NCBI GenBank assembly: GCA_902496125.1
Contig: CABUZU010000016.1
Span: 1-21,862 of the forward strand
Source of the DNA: an uncultured Lachnospiraceae bacterium
GTDB lineage: Bacteria; Bacillota; Clostridia; Lachnospirales; Lachnospiraceae
Reading direction: 5' to 3'
Length of the DNA: 21,862 bases
How positions within the stretch are numbered: the stretch's first letter is position 1; every line of letters starts with the position of its first letter. Both the position numbers and the translations under genes were made by a program. Shown here in pieces: positions 6,309 to 14,183 of the stretch. The notes below the pieces were generated by a model, which did no database searches, was not told the DNA's origin, and saw only the letters and a list, made by a program, of their open reading frames with translations.

Positions 6309-8537
6309 ATGATTAAAGCTAAGAAAACCAAATTAATAGTAGGAATAATTGTTATTCTTATCATTGTAGTGTGTGGAATATTTTATTTTAGAAAAAATAC
6401 AAATGCACAGGCACAACCCGAAAACAAAACCCAATCTGTCAGTGCACAACTTGGTAATATCTCCAACACCATTGTTGGTACAGGCACATTAACCCTTGAT
6501 GATGCTACTTCCCAGATGATACCCTCAGGTATTGAAATTGATGAGGTTTTAGTAGAGTCTGGCGACCAAGTATCAAAGGGCGATACCATTGCCACAGTAA
6601 ATAAAACTTCTGTATTACAGGCAATTGAACAAGCCCAAGATGCCATTGAGGACTTAGATGAACAAATTGATGATGCTAAAGATACCGATACTACAACTAC
6701 TATCAAAGCCTCCACATCAGGAAGAGTCAAAGTCATTTATGCCAAAGCTAATAAAGACGTAGCAACTCTTATGGCAAAAAATGGTGCGTTAATGATTCTT
6801 TCAACCGATGGAAAAATGGCTGTAGACTTAAAAACGGATAAATTATCAGAAGGAGACACCGTAAAAGTAAAATTAAAATCAGGTACAAAAGTCACTGGTA
6901 CAGTAGAAAAAATTTCTGGTACCACTTGCACCATCACACTAACGGACAAGGGAAACTCCTATGATGAAAAAGTTACGATATTAGATAATGACAACAACAA
7001 CCTTGGTACAGGTAAATTATATATTCATCAACCCCTAGAAATTACACAAACTTCAGAAACCATTAGCAGTGTAAAGGTAAGTAAAAATCAAAAAGTCTCC
7101 GCTGGAACGAAACTTCTTACCATTACTGGAAATAATACGAAGTATCAACAACTTCTATCACAACGAGAAGACTATACAAAAGCATTAAAGGATTTAATAA
7201 AACTTTCGAAAACTTTAAAAATTACAGCTAGTCAAAGTGGAGTAATTCAAAATATAAATTTATCTACCGGCAATAGTTCATCCGATTCAACGAATGCTAC
7301 TGCAAATGTTTCAAAAACCTCTTATACAACTGAAAGTGAAGAACCAACGACTGAATCTGCAACGATAGAATTTCAAACTCTATCTTTAGAAATTGAAACA
7401 GAAGGAAAAAGTACTAAAAAGACCCTTGTAATAGCACAACCTAAGACAGGAAAAAAACCAGTTGAACAAGTAACAGCAACCGATGCTTCCTACACCGCTT
7501 CGATTAAATGGAATCTTACCGAAGATACATTTAGCGAAGACACGGTTTACAAAGCAAAGGTAACCTTACAAGCAACAGCAAGCTATAGTTTTACCAAGGA
7601 TAGTATTAGTAACATTAAAATTGGAACGATTTCTGGTACAAGCGTATCAAAAGATGGCAGTACCATTTCCTTTACGATTACTTATCCAAAAACAGATAAA
7701 AATACGAAAAAAACAGTAGAAAAAGAAAGCACACAAGAAAGCACACAAGAAAGTACACAAGAGACTCAACAGGCAAAGGAAACAGCAAAAACTCAAGAAA
7801 CCAAACAGGCTCAAGAAACCAAGCAAGTACAGCAGACTGCAAAAGCCACAACTACAGTAGCTACAACCTCTGCCCAAACCTCAACTAGTTCTACTAAAAC
7901 TACATCTACTGAATCTACTTCAACCTACAGTAGTTCAGAAGTTGAGGCTTTTACGATTTCATCAAATAAAAATATGGTTCTTGCCGTCAGTGTTGATGAA
8001 CTTGATATTAATTCCGTAGAACTTGGACAAGAAGCTACTATCACACTGGATGCAATTGAGGATGAAGAATTTACAGGTAAAGTTATTTCCATTGGAAATA
8101 CGGCTTCTACAAACGGTGGCGTATCAAAATACACCGTAAACTTAAGTCTTTCAAAAGATAACCGTATGAAACAAGGGATGAATGCATCGGCTACCATTAC
8201 GATTGATAGTAAAGAAAACGTTGTTACGATTCCAATGAATGCGTTACAAGAAGAAGGAAGCAGTGTCTTCGTTTATACGAAACAAGAAAGTGATGGCACA
8301 CTTTCTGGAAAAACCGAAGTCACCACCGGTCTTTCTGATGGGACAACGGTAGAAATTACCGAAGGTCTTTCAGAAGGCGATACGGTTTATTACAATAAGA
8401 CTGGAAATACAAAGAGTAGTAACAGCAACAGCCAAGATGATTTCAAAGGTGGAAAAAGTGGTCCTTCTGATGGCGGTATGCCTTCTGGCGGCGGTCAAGG
8501 TGGCGGTCAAGGCGGTATGCCAAATACGCAAAGGTAG
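6309..8537 (+). CDS. MacA/HlyD-like membrane fusion (adaptor) protein with inserted domain and low-complexity linker
   Basis: This is a 742-residue exported adaptor, far longer than typical MacA-like proteins (around 370-450). An N-terminal membrane anchor (9-27) is followed by lipoyl/biotinyl-like beta segments (about 70-100 and 133-175), an SH3-like stretch (180-225), a second lipoyl-like region (240-275), a short helical pair (278-300) and another half-motif (303-320). Residues about 350-462 form a separate beta-rich insertion with surface-protein-like texture (ending SFTITYPKT). Residues 465-545 are a Lys/Glu/Gln/Thr/Ser linker with three ESTQ repeats. The adaptor barrel and C-terminal domain resume at 546-698, and the tail (712-742) is Gly/Gln rich. 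It should link the permease to the outer envelope or to substrate. The ABC ATPase gene follows immediately. ATG 6309 has AAAGGGA upstream. Confidence 0.85.
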   Translation: MIKAKKTKLIVGIIVILIIVVCGIFYFRKNTNAQAQPENKTQSVSAQLGNISNTIVGTGTLTLDDATSQMIPSGIEIDEVLVESGDQVSKGDTIATVNKTSVLQAIEQAQDAIEDLDEQIDDAKDTDTTTTIKASTSGRVKVIYAKANKDVATLMAKNGALMILSTDGKMAVDLKTDKLSEGDTVKVKLKSGTKVTGTVEKISGTTCTITLTDKGNSYDEKVTILDNDNNNLGTGKLYIHQPLEITQTSETISSVKVSKNQKVSAGTKLLTITGNNTKYQQLLSQREDYTKALKDLIKLSKTLKITASQSGVIQNINLSTGNSSSDSTNATANVSKTSYTTESEEPTTESATIEFQTLSLEIETEGKSTKKTLVIAQPKTGKKPVEQVTATDASYTASIKWNLTEDTFSEDTVYKAKVTLQATASYSFTKDSISNIKIGTISGTSVSKDGSTISFTITYPKTDKNTKKTVEKESTQESTQESTQETQQAKETAKTQETKQAQETKQVQQTAKATTTVATTSAQTSTSSTKTTSTESTSTYSSSEVEAFTISSNKNMVLAVSVDELDINSVELGQEATITLDAIEDEEFTGKVISIGNTASTNGGVSKYTVNLSLSKDNRMKQGMNASATITIDSKENVVTIPMNALQEEGSSVFVYTKQESDGTLSGKTEVTTGLSDGTTVEITEGLSEGDTVYYNKTGNTKSSNSNSQDDFKGGKSGPSDGGMPSGGGQGGGQGGMPNTQR
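7725..7760 (+). repeat. Three tandem 12-bp repeats encoding ESTQ
   Basis: The unit GAAAGCACACAA occurs three times head to tail (7725-7736, 7737-7748, 7749-7760), the last copy with one C-to-T change. It is in frame and encodes ESTQ three times at the start of the adaptor linker. Such units can gain or lose copies by slippage without a frameshift. Confidence 0.9.
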
Positions 8538-8546
8538 GTGAAAGAT

Positions 8547-9218
8547 ATGATAACATTAAAAGAAGTATCCAAAACCTATTACATTGGTGAAGAAATTGTT
8601 CATGCCCTCGACCACGCTAGTATGGAAATTAATGAAGGGGAATTTGTCAGTATTATTGGTCCTTCCGGTAGTGGAAAGTCGACAATGATGAATATTATTG
8701 GTTGTCTTGATACCGCAGATGAAGGGGAATATATTTTAGATGGGATTTCTATTAAAAAGTATACCGAAAATCAACTTGCTAGGATTAGGAATCAAAAAAT
8801 TGGATTTATTTTTCAAAATTTTAACCTGCTTCCAAAACTAACAGCCGAAGAAAATATAGAGCTTCCATTAATTTATCAAGGAATTTCGCATAATGAAAGA
8901 AAAAAGCGTGTACATGAAGCCCTAGAACGTGTAAAGCTTGCCCATCGAATGAAACATAAGCCAACCGAGCTTTCAGGCGGACAACAACAACGTGTTGCCA
9001 TTGCAAGAGCACTTATAACGAAACCGTCTTTATTTTTAGCTGATGAACCTACTGGAAACTTGGATTCAAAAACTAGTAAAGAGATTATGACTCTGTTCCA
9101 TGAACTGCACCAAGCTGGAAATACCATTATCCTCATTACCCATGACAACGAAGTGGCTAATGAAGCCCAACGAAAAATTCATATTAAAGATGGTAAAGTA
9201 AGTGAGGTGACACTATGA
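8547..9218 (+). CDS. ABC transporter ATP-binding protein, MacB/LolD family
   Basis: This is a complete ATPase of about 223 residues. Counted from the GTG at 8538, it has Walker A GPSGSGKST (41-49), Q-loop Gln93 in FQNFNLLP, signature LSGGQQQR (145-152), Walker B LFLADEP (165-171) and switch His202 in LITHD. Order and spacing are those of LolD/MacB ATPases that pair with FtsX-like permeases and drive export mechanically. ATG 8547 is preferred because AGGTG lies 6 bases upstream; GTG 8538, directly after the adaptor stop, is the alternative. Its stop overlaps the permease start (ATGA). Confidence 0.93.
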   Translation: MITLKEVSKTYYIGEEIVHALDHASMEINEGEFVSIIGPSGSGKSTMMNIIGCLDTADEGEYILDGISIKKYTENQLARIRNQKIGFIFQNFNLLPKLTAEENIELPLIYQGISHNERKKRVHEALERVKLAHRMKHKPTELSGGQQQRVAIARALITKPSLFLADEPTGNLDSKTSKEIMTLFHELHQAGNTIILITHDNEVANEAQRKIHIKDGKVSEVTL

Positions 9219-10441
9219 TTTTTCAATCGGTTAAAATGGCATGGAACGCAATCACTGCCAATAAAATGCGAACCTTTCTTACGATGCTTGGAATTATTAT
9301 CGGTGTCGCTTCTTTAATCATATTAGTATCGATTGCGAATGGAGCTACGAGTTCTGTCACAGATGAAATCTCGGATATGGGTTCTAGTTATTTAACGGTC
9401 TCCATTACCGATGATAAAGAGAACCCTCTACGTCTAAAAGAACTGGATGATTTTACAAAATCTAGTGAAGTAAAAGCGGTTGCCCCCATTGCCTATACAA
9501 GTGTTACCGCTAAAAATGAATATACCAGTGCAAGTATGACTCTAATTGGAACAAATGGAAGCTATCAGGACATTCAAAATTTAAAGGTTGCCAACGGACG
9601 ATTTTTAAAGAATGCAGACCTTTCTAATAACTCCTATGTTGTCGTTATCACTGCCGATACTGCGAATGAACTTCTTGGACGAACGGATGCGGTTGGTGAA
9701 AGTATTTCATTAAATGGACGTAAATTTCTTGTAATCGGAATCCTTGATGAGGATAGTTCTTCCTCCCTTACTATGATGAATACTAGTAACAGCTCGGATG
9801 AGGACTCCGACGAAAGTTCAACCGTTACATTAGAAGGCTACATCCCCTATTCCACGATGACAAGGATTGCCAATAATGTATTAGATATCAATACCTTTTA
9901 TGCATTAGCTTCTAGAGAAGACACACTAGACTATGCGAAAGAAGCGTTAACTGAGACGTTATTAGAACGATTTAATAAAGATGAAGATGCCTTTACTGTA
10001 GAAGACCAATCCGAAATTATGGAAACAATGACAAATATAACCAATACTATGTCGTTAATGATTGGTGGAATTGCAGCCATTTCTCTATTGGTTGGTGGAA
10101 TTGGCATTATGAATATTATGTTGGTATCTGTAACAGAACGAACAAAGGAAATTGGGATTCGAAAAGCCATCGGTGCTAGTAGAGGTACGATTATGTTACA
10201 GTTTTTAATTGAAGCGTTATTAGTTAGTATGATGGGGTGTATGATTGGAATTTTAGTATCCTGGTTCGGTCTGCAAATTGCAAGTAACGTCATGAAAGAT
10301 TCAATGAGTCTTACAATGGATATGAACGTTGTGTGGATATCCGTAGCCTTTTCTGGAATCATAGGAATGGTATTCGGACTTTATCCTGCAAATAAAGCAG
10401 CTAGGAAAAAACCAATTGATGCCCTAAGGTATGCAGGATAA
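9215..10441 (+). CDS. FtsX-like permease, MacB family
   Basis: This is a 408-residue permease with MacB architecture: one N-terminal membrane helix (about 21-42, MLGIIIGVASLIILVS), a large extracytoplasmic MacB_PCD-type domain (about 45-275), then three C-terminal helices (about 283-308, 330-353, 370-392). The coupling motif ERTKEIGIRKAIGA after the second helix and the end PANKAARKKPIDALRYAG are typical. The extracellular domain carries an acidic Ser/Asp-rich patch (about 185-205). The ATG start overlaps the ATPase stop as ATGA, so the proteins are translationally coupled. It probably exports a peptide, antibiotic or lipid-linked substrate; nothing in the sequence tells which. Confidence 0.93.
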   Translation: MIFQSVKMAWNAITANKMRTFLTMLGIIIGVASLIILVSIANGATSSVTDEISDMGSSYLTVSITDDKENPLRLKELDDFTKSSEVKAVAPIAYTSVTAKNEYTSASMTLIGTNGSYQDIQNLKVANGRFLKNADLSNNSYVVVITADTANELLGRTDAVGESISLNGRKFLVIGILDEDSSSSLTMMNTSNSSDEDSDESSTVTLEGYIPYSTMTRIANNVLDINTFYALASREDTLDYAKEALTETLLERFNKDEDAFTVEDQSEIMETMTNITNTMSLMIGGIAAISLLVGGIGIMNIMLVSVTERTKEIGIRKAIGASRGTIMLQFLIEALLVSMMGCMIGILVSWFGLQIASNVMKDSMSLTMDMNVVWISVAFSGIIGMVFGLYPANKAARKKPIDALRYAG

Positions 10442-10446
10442 AAAAT

Positions 10447-10473
10447 GGGGAGCATTACTGCTCCCCTATTTTT
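10447..10473. terminator. Bidirectional terminator between export operon and nitroreductase
   Basis: A 7-bp stem GGGGAGC/GCTCCCC (10447-10453 with 10460-10466) has a 6-nt loop. TATTTTT follows on the plus strand and ATTTTTTATC on the minus strand. It serves the convergent permease and nitroreductase genes; the nitroreductase stop codon overlaps its plus-strand T-run. Confidence 0.88.
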
Positions 10474-10966
10474 ATCTTACGTAATGAATACGTTCTTTTT
10501 CAAATCGGTCTTTTGGGTTTTCTACCTTTTGTGGATAACCACAAGAGATCATTGCAAATGCTTGTAGTGACTCTGTAATCTCTAATACTTTCCTTACTGC
10601 CTCCATTCTCTCTACAATTGGTGCAATTCCAATCCATACGGCTCCAAGTCCTAGGGAATCGGCTTCTAATAAGATATTTTCCACCGATGCACTCATATCA
10701 ATCTGAGCATATTGCGGAATGTCACAGTGTGTTCGATAGCAAGCAACAAATACTAATGGAGCATCTTTTACAAATCCAGCATAAGGACTTGTCCCAGATA
10801 ATTCTACCAATTTTTCCTTATTCGTTACAACATAAAACTCCCATGGTTGTTGATTTTTAGCAGAAGGTGCTGCCATTGCAGCCTTTAACATCATTTCAAT
10901 CTTCTCTTCTTCTACTGGCTTATCTTGGTACTTTCTAATACTAGTTCTGTGGAATATTTCTTTCAT
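10472..10966 (-). CDS. Nitroreductase family FMN oxidoreductase
   Basis: This is a small flavoprotein of 164 residues. The N-terminal RTSIRKYQDKPVE and the following APSAKNQQPWEFYVVT are the FMN-binding signatures of the nitroreductase family. The GLGAVWIGIAP segment and the end ISCGYPQ fit the C-terminal half. It would reduce nitro, quinone or flavin-type substrates with NAD(P)H in the cytoplasm; the substrate is unknown. ATG 10966 is chosen because GGAGG sits 8 bases upstream; an upstream TTG (10981) would place that site within the reading frame. The gene overlaps the end of the MATE gene by 26 bases, so the two are co-transcribed and probably translationally coupled. Confidence 0.9.
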   Translation of the reverse strand: MKEIFHRTSIRKYQDKPVEEEKIEMMLKAAMAAPSAKNQQPWEFYVVTNKEKLVELSGTSPYAGFVKDAPLVFVACYRTHCDIPQYAQIDMSASVENILLEADSLGLGAVWIGIAPIVERMEAVRKVLEITESLQAFAMISCGYPQKVENPKDRFEKERIHYVR

Positions 10967-12323
10967 CTTTGCGACCTCCAAACATTTTCTTCATATCTAC
11001 CTTCATGATATAATAATACATCGCAATTAGCAATCCCCCTGCTAAAATCCATGCAACTGGACTTGCTAGGCAAACTCCAAGATAGCTTCGATTATTTGCT
11101 GCAATTACCGCTACAACTCCTCTACCTATAAGTTCTGCCACACCAGCAGTCATTGGAAGAAATGCATATCCAAGTCCTTGAATACCATTTCTGTAGATAT
11201 TTACAATTGCAAGTGGAATTAAGAAAATTGCAACACATTTTAGATAAACATCTACAGACTTCATAATCACTGAAATATTTTCAGATAGAAATAAATAGGT
11301 TAGATATTTTCCAACTGTTGCAATTAAAATTGCAGCAGCTAATGAATAAACTGCACCTATAATTGTACACACTCTAAATCCTTCTCGAATTCTTTTAACA
11401 GAACCAGCTCCCATATTTTGAGCACTATAGGTTGCTATAGTAGTACCTAACGCTACATATGCTTGTGTAACAATTTGTTCAATTTTACTAGCAGTTGTAA
11501 ATGCTGCAACCATTGTAGAACCTAGTATATTTAATGCAGATTGTACCATCATAATTCCAATCGCTGTAATCGAATATTGAAGTGCCATTGGAAGACCAAT
11601 AATTAGTTGTTTCATATAAATCCGGCTTCCCACATGGAAATCTTCCTTCTTTAAATGGAGTACTGGAATTTTTGCAATAATATAGAACAAGCATAATACT
11701 CCCGAAGTCCCCTGTGCAATAACTGTCGCTACCGCTGCACCTTTTGCACCCATTTGAAAGGCGATAATAAATACTAAATCTAGTAAAATATTTAATAAGG
11801 CACTGAGAATTAAAAAGTAAAGTGGAACCTTACTATTACCAATTGCACGAAGTAAACTCGAAAGTAAATTATAAAGCATCTGTGCTAAAATTCCTGCACT
11901 GACAATCATAATATATCCATAAGCGTCCGCATAAATATCCGATGGTGTATTCATCAGTGTTAAAAGTGGCTTCATAAAAGCCATAAACAATATCGTTAAA
12001 ATTGCCCCAATTACGAATGATAAAACCCCAGCCCCCACAACGGTTTTTCGCATTCCATCCATATCAGCAGCACCAAATTTTTGTGCCGTCAGTACGGTAA
12101 ATCCTGCTGTCATTCCAACAACAAAACCATAGATTAGAAACATAATCGTTCCTGTGCTTCCAACAGCTGCAAGTGCATTATTTCCAACAAATTTACCAAC
12201 AATTACTGCGTCTGCCATATTATAAAATTGTTGGAATACATTTCCAATAAAAATCGGCAATGTAAAGCTTAAAATAATCTTCATTGGATTGCCAACTGTC
12301 ATGTCATTTTGCATCTTACTCAT
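10941..12323 (-). CDS. MATE family efflux transporter (first of three)
   Basis: This is a 460-residue protein with 12 predicted membrane helices in two MatE halves. The start NPMKIILSFTLPIFIGNVFQ and the motif DAVIVGKFVGNNALAAVGS are typical of MATE exporters, which expel cationic drugs or metabolites using Na+ or H+. ATG 12323 has GGGGG 8 bases upstream. A TTTACA-17-TATAAT promoter lies 40-70 bases upstream. The 3' end overlaps the nitroreductase gene, suggesting that oxidoreductase and exporter act on related compounds. Confidence 0.93.
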   Translation of the reverse strand: MSKMQNDMTVGNPMKIILSFTLPIFIGNVFQQFYNMADAVIVGKFVGNNALAAVGSTGTIMFLIYGFVVGMTAGFTVLTAQKFGAADMDGMRKTVVGAGVLSFVIGAILTILFMAFMKPLLTLMNTPSDIYADAYGYIMIVSAGILAQMLYNLLSSLLRAIGNSKVPLYFLILSALLNILLDLVFIIAFQMGAKGAAVATVIAQGTSGVLCLFYIIAKIPVLHLKKEDFHVGSRIYMKQLIIGLPMALQYSITAIGIMMVQSALNILGSTMVAAFTTASKIEQIVTQAYVALGTTIATYSAQNMGAGSVKRIREGFRVCTIIGAVYSLAAAILIATVGKYLTYLFLSENISVIMKSVDVYLKCVAIFLIPLAIVNIYRNGIQGLGYAFLPMTAGVAELIGRGVVAVIAANNRSYLGVCLASPVAWILAGGLLIAMYYYIMKVDMKKMFGGRKDERNIPQN

Positions 12324-12361
12324 AATACGTACCCCCTTTAATTTTATCTAAACGAGTTCGT

Positions 12362-12390
12362 ATTATACAGCAGAAAACGTCGAATGTAAA
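12362..12390 (-). promoter_or_regulatory. Promoter of the MATE-nitroreductase operon
   Basis: On the minus strand, TTTACA (12385-12390) is 17 bases from a perfect TATAAT (12362-12367). It lies about 40 bases upstream of the MATE start codon. A short inverted repeat ACGA-GT-TCGT (12352-12361) covers the predicted transcription start and could be an operator, though it is short. Confidence 0.7.
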
Positions 12391-12464
12391 CTAAATTCTG
12401 TACTTTTTTTAATAATTATGATATCATTTTTTCATATATACTCTAAAGGGAAAGGAATTGATTT

Positions 12465-13847
12465 ATGTTAGAACTTATAAACTCGATTAACAAAACCGTC
12501 TATGATTTCATCTGGGGTGTGCCTGCGATGATTTGTATTCTAGGCGTTGGATTACTGTTAACATTTCGAACAAGATTTCTTCAAATTCGTAAATTTCCAT
12601 ATGCGATGAAAGAAACCATTGGACGAATCTTTAAAAAGCAAGATGCTGGTGATGGTTCTATGACACCATTCCAAGCGGTATGTACTGCCCTTGCTTCAAC
12701 TGTTGGAACTGGAAATATTGCTGGTGTTGCCGGTGCTATTGCAATTGGCGGTCCTGGTGCAGTCTTTTGGATGTGGATTTCTGCTATTCTTGGAATGTGT
12801 ACCAAATTTTCAGAAGTAACACTAGCAGTACACTTTAGAGAACGAAACAGTGAAGGCGATTATATTGGCGGTCCTATGTACTACATAAAGAATGGTCTTT
12901 CTAAGCACTGGCATTTTCTTGCAGTATTATTTGCAACCTTTGGTGTACTTACCGTTTTTGGTACTGGCAATGCCACACAAGTAAATACCATTACAACGGC
13001 AATTAATTCTGCACTTTTAAACTTTAATATCATTTCACAAGATTCACTAGGTTTTATCGATTTAATGATTGGAATTGTTGTTGCAATTCTTGTCGCATTA
13101 ATTCTTCTTGGTGGAATTAAACGAATTGGACAGGTTGCAGAACGTCTAGTACCATTTATGGCACTGCTTTATATCTTCTTTGCATTAGGGGTTGTTTTCT
13201 TAAATATTGAAAGACTTCCATCTGTTCTTTATTCCATCATTGATGGAGCTTTTAATCCATCTTCTGTAACCGGTGGCATGGTTGGAAGCCTCTTTATCAG
13301 TATGAGAAAGGGCGTTGCTAGAGGTATTTTCTCAAATGAGGCTGGACTTGGTACAGGTTCCATTGCACACGCTTGTTCGAATACGAATGAACCTATTAGA
13401 CAGGGACTTCTTGGAATCTTTGAAGTTTTTATGGATACGATTTTAATCTGTACATTAACTGCTCTTGTTATTTTATGTAGTGGCACCCCAATTGCCTATG
13501 GTGTCGATGCTGGTGCAGAACTTACAATCACGGGATTTACTACCACTTATGGAAGTTGGATTTCTATTTTTACTGCAATTGCACTGTGTTGCTTTGCCTT
13601 TTCAACGATTATTGGCTGGGGACTTTACGGGGCACGCTGTATTGAATTTTTATTTTCCTCTAAGGTTATCAAGCCATTTATGCTTGCGTACTCTTTAGTT
13701 GCAATCTTAGGTGCAACCGTAGACCTTGGAATGCTATGGAATATTGCAGAAACCTTTAATGGACTCATGGCCATTCCAAACTTAATTGCACTGTTCTTAT
13801 TATCTGGAACCGTTGTAAAATTAGTAAAAGAATACTTTAAAGAATAA
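12465..13847 (+). CDS. Alanine/glycine:cation symporter family protein (AGCS)
   Basis: This is a 460-residue, roughly 11-helix sodium-coupled amino-acid carrier. Family signatures are FQAVCTALASTVGTGNIAGV (67-86, the substrate and cation site region), the motif IGGPMYYIKNGL and FSNEAGLGTGSIAHA. These identify AgcS/AlsT-type proteins that import alanine or glycine with Na+. AAAGGGAAAGG lies about 9 bases before the ATG. It is divergent from the MATE operon and ends in its own terminator. No strong -35/-10 pair is seen upstream. Confidence 0.94.
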   Translation: MLELINSINKTVYDFIWGVPAMICILGVGLLLTFRTRFLQIRKFPYAMKETIGRIFKKQDAGDGSMTPFQAVCTALASTVGTGNIAGVAGAIAIGGPGAVFWMWISAILGMCTKFSEVTLAVHFRERNSEGDYIGGPMYYIKNGLSKHWHFLAVLFATFGVLTVFGTGNATQVNTITTAINSALLNFNIISQDSLGFIDLMIGIVVAILVALILLGGIKRIGQVAERLVPFMALLYIFFALGVVFLNIERLPSVLYSIIDGAFNPSSVTGGMVGSLFISMRKGVARGIFSNEAGLGTGSIAHACSNTNEPIRQGLLGIFEVFMDTILICTLTALVILCSGTPIAYGVDAGAELTITGFTTTYGSWISIFTAIALCCFAFSTIIGWGLYGARCIEFLFSSKVIKPFMLAYSLVAILGATVDLGMLWNIAETFNGLMAIPNLIALFLLSGTVVKLVKEYFKE

Positions 13848-13852
13848 TCATA

Positions 13853-13887
13853 AAAAACGGGGTGTTACAAATCGACACCCCGTTTTT
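13853..13887 (+). terminator. Terminator of the AGCS symporter gene
   Basis: A 13-bp perfect stem AAAAACGGGGTGT/ACACCCCGTTTTT (13853-13865 with 13875-13887) has a 9-nt loop. The A and T runs flank the GC core on both strands, so it can stop transcription from either side. Confidence 0.9.
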
Positions 13888-14098
13888 ATACTGAATAATC
13901 CGTTCCGCCAAAGCGAATATGTTTAATAGTCTTTCTTAATTTTTTCATATCAATTGGCTTTGAAATATGTGGATTCATTTCCGCATTAAAGGAATTTTGC
14001 ATATATTTTGAAAATGCATTCGCTGTCATTGCAATAATCGGCATCTGAATATCCATTACTTTAAAACTCTTGCGTTGGATAGGCAGCCTTAATAACAT
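13886..14098 (-). pseudogene. Fragment of a response-regulator receiver (REC) domain, internally deleted
   Basis: The minus-strand frame contains VMDIQMP joined directly to IIAMTANAF, then AEMNPHISKPIDMKKLRKTI. These are the phosphoacceptor-strand motif, the Thr/Ala switch region and the conserved Lys loop of a receiver domain of the kind found at the C terminus of hybrid histidine kinases. The 20-30 residues normally between DIQMP and PIIAMTA are missing, and the region upstream of MDIQMP is not recognisable as a REC domain. No kinase part is present and no ribosome site precedes the ATG. It is best read as a decayed remnant; its true 5' limit is unclear. Confidence 0.7.
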
Positions 14099-14127
14099 TT
14101 TCTGTCAAGGTGAGAACAATTTGTCTG

Positions 14128-14156
14128 TTTACTACAATTACGAATTATGCTATACT
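14128..14156 (+). promoter_or_regulatory. Promoter of the NSS symporter gene
   Basis: TTTACT (14128-14133) and TATACT (14151-14156) are 17 bases apart, and TGC directly before the -10 box makes it an extended -10. The predicted start is near 14163, leaving a leader of about 20 bases with AAGGAG before the ATG at 14184. Confidence 0.6.
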
Positions 14157-14183
14157 ATTTTAAATATGTGAAGGAGAAAAATC

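Noticed and set aside
7647..7877. Minus-strand Cys/Phe-rich frame inside the adaptor gene
   Set aside because: It is the shadow of the Lys/Glu/Thr-rich linker on the other strand; it has no ribosome site or family likeness.
8400..8534. Gly/Gln-rich tail of the adaptor as a separate repeat element
   Set aside because: It is an in-frame low-complexity protein tail with irregular repeats, not a mobile or CRISPR-like repeat.
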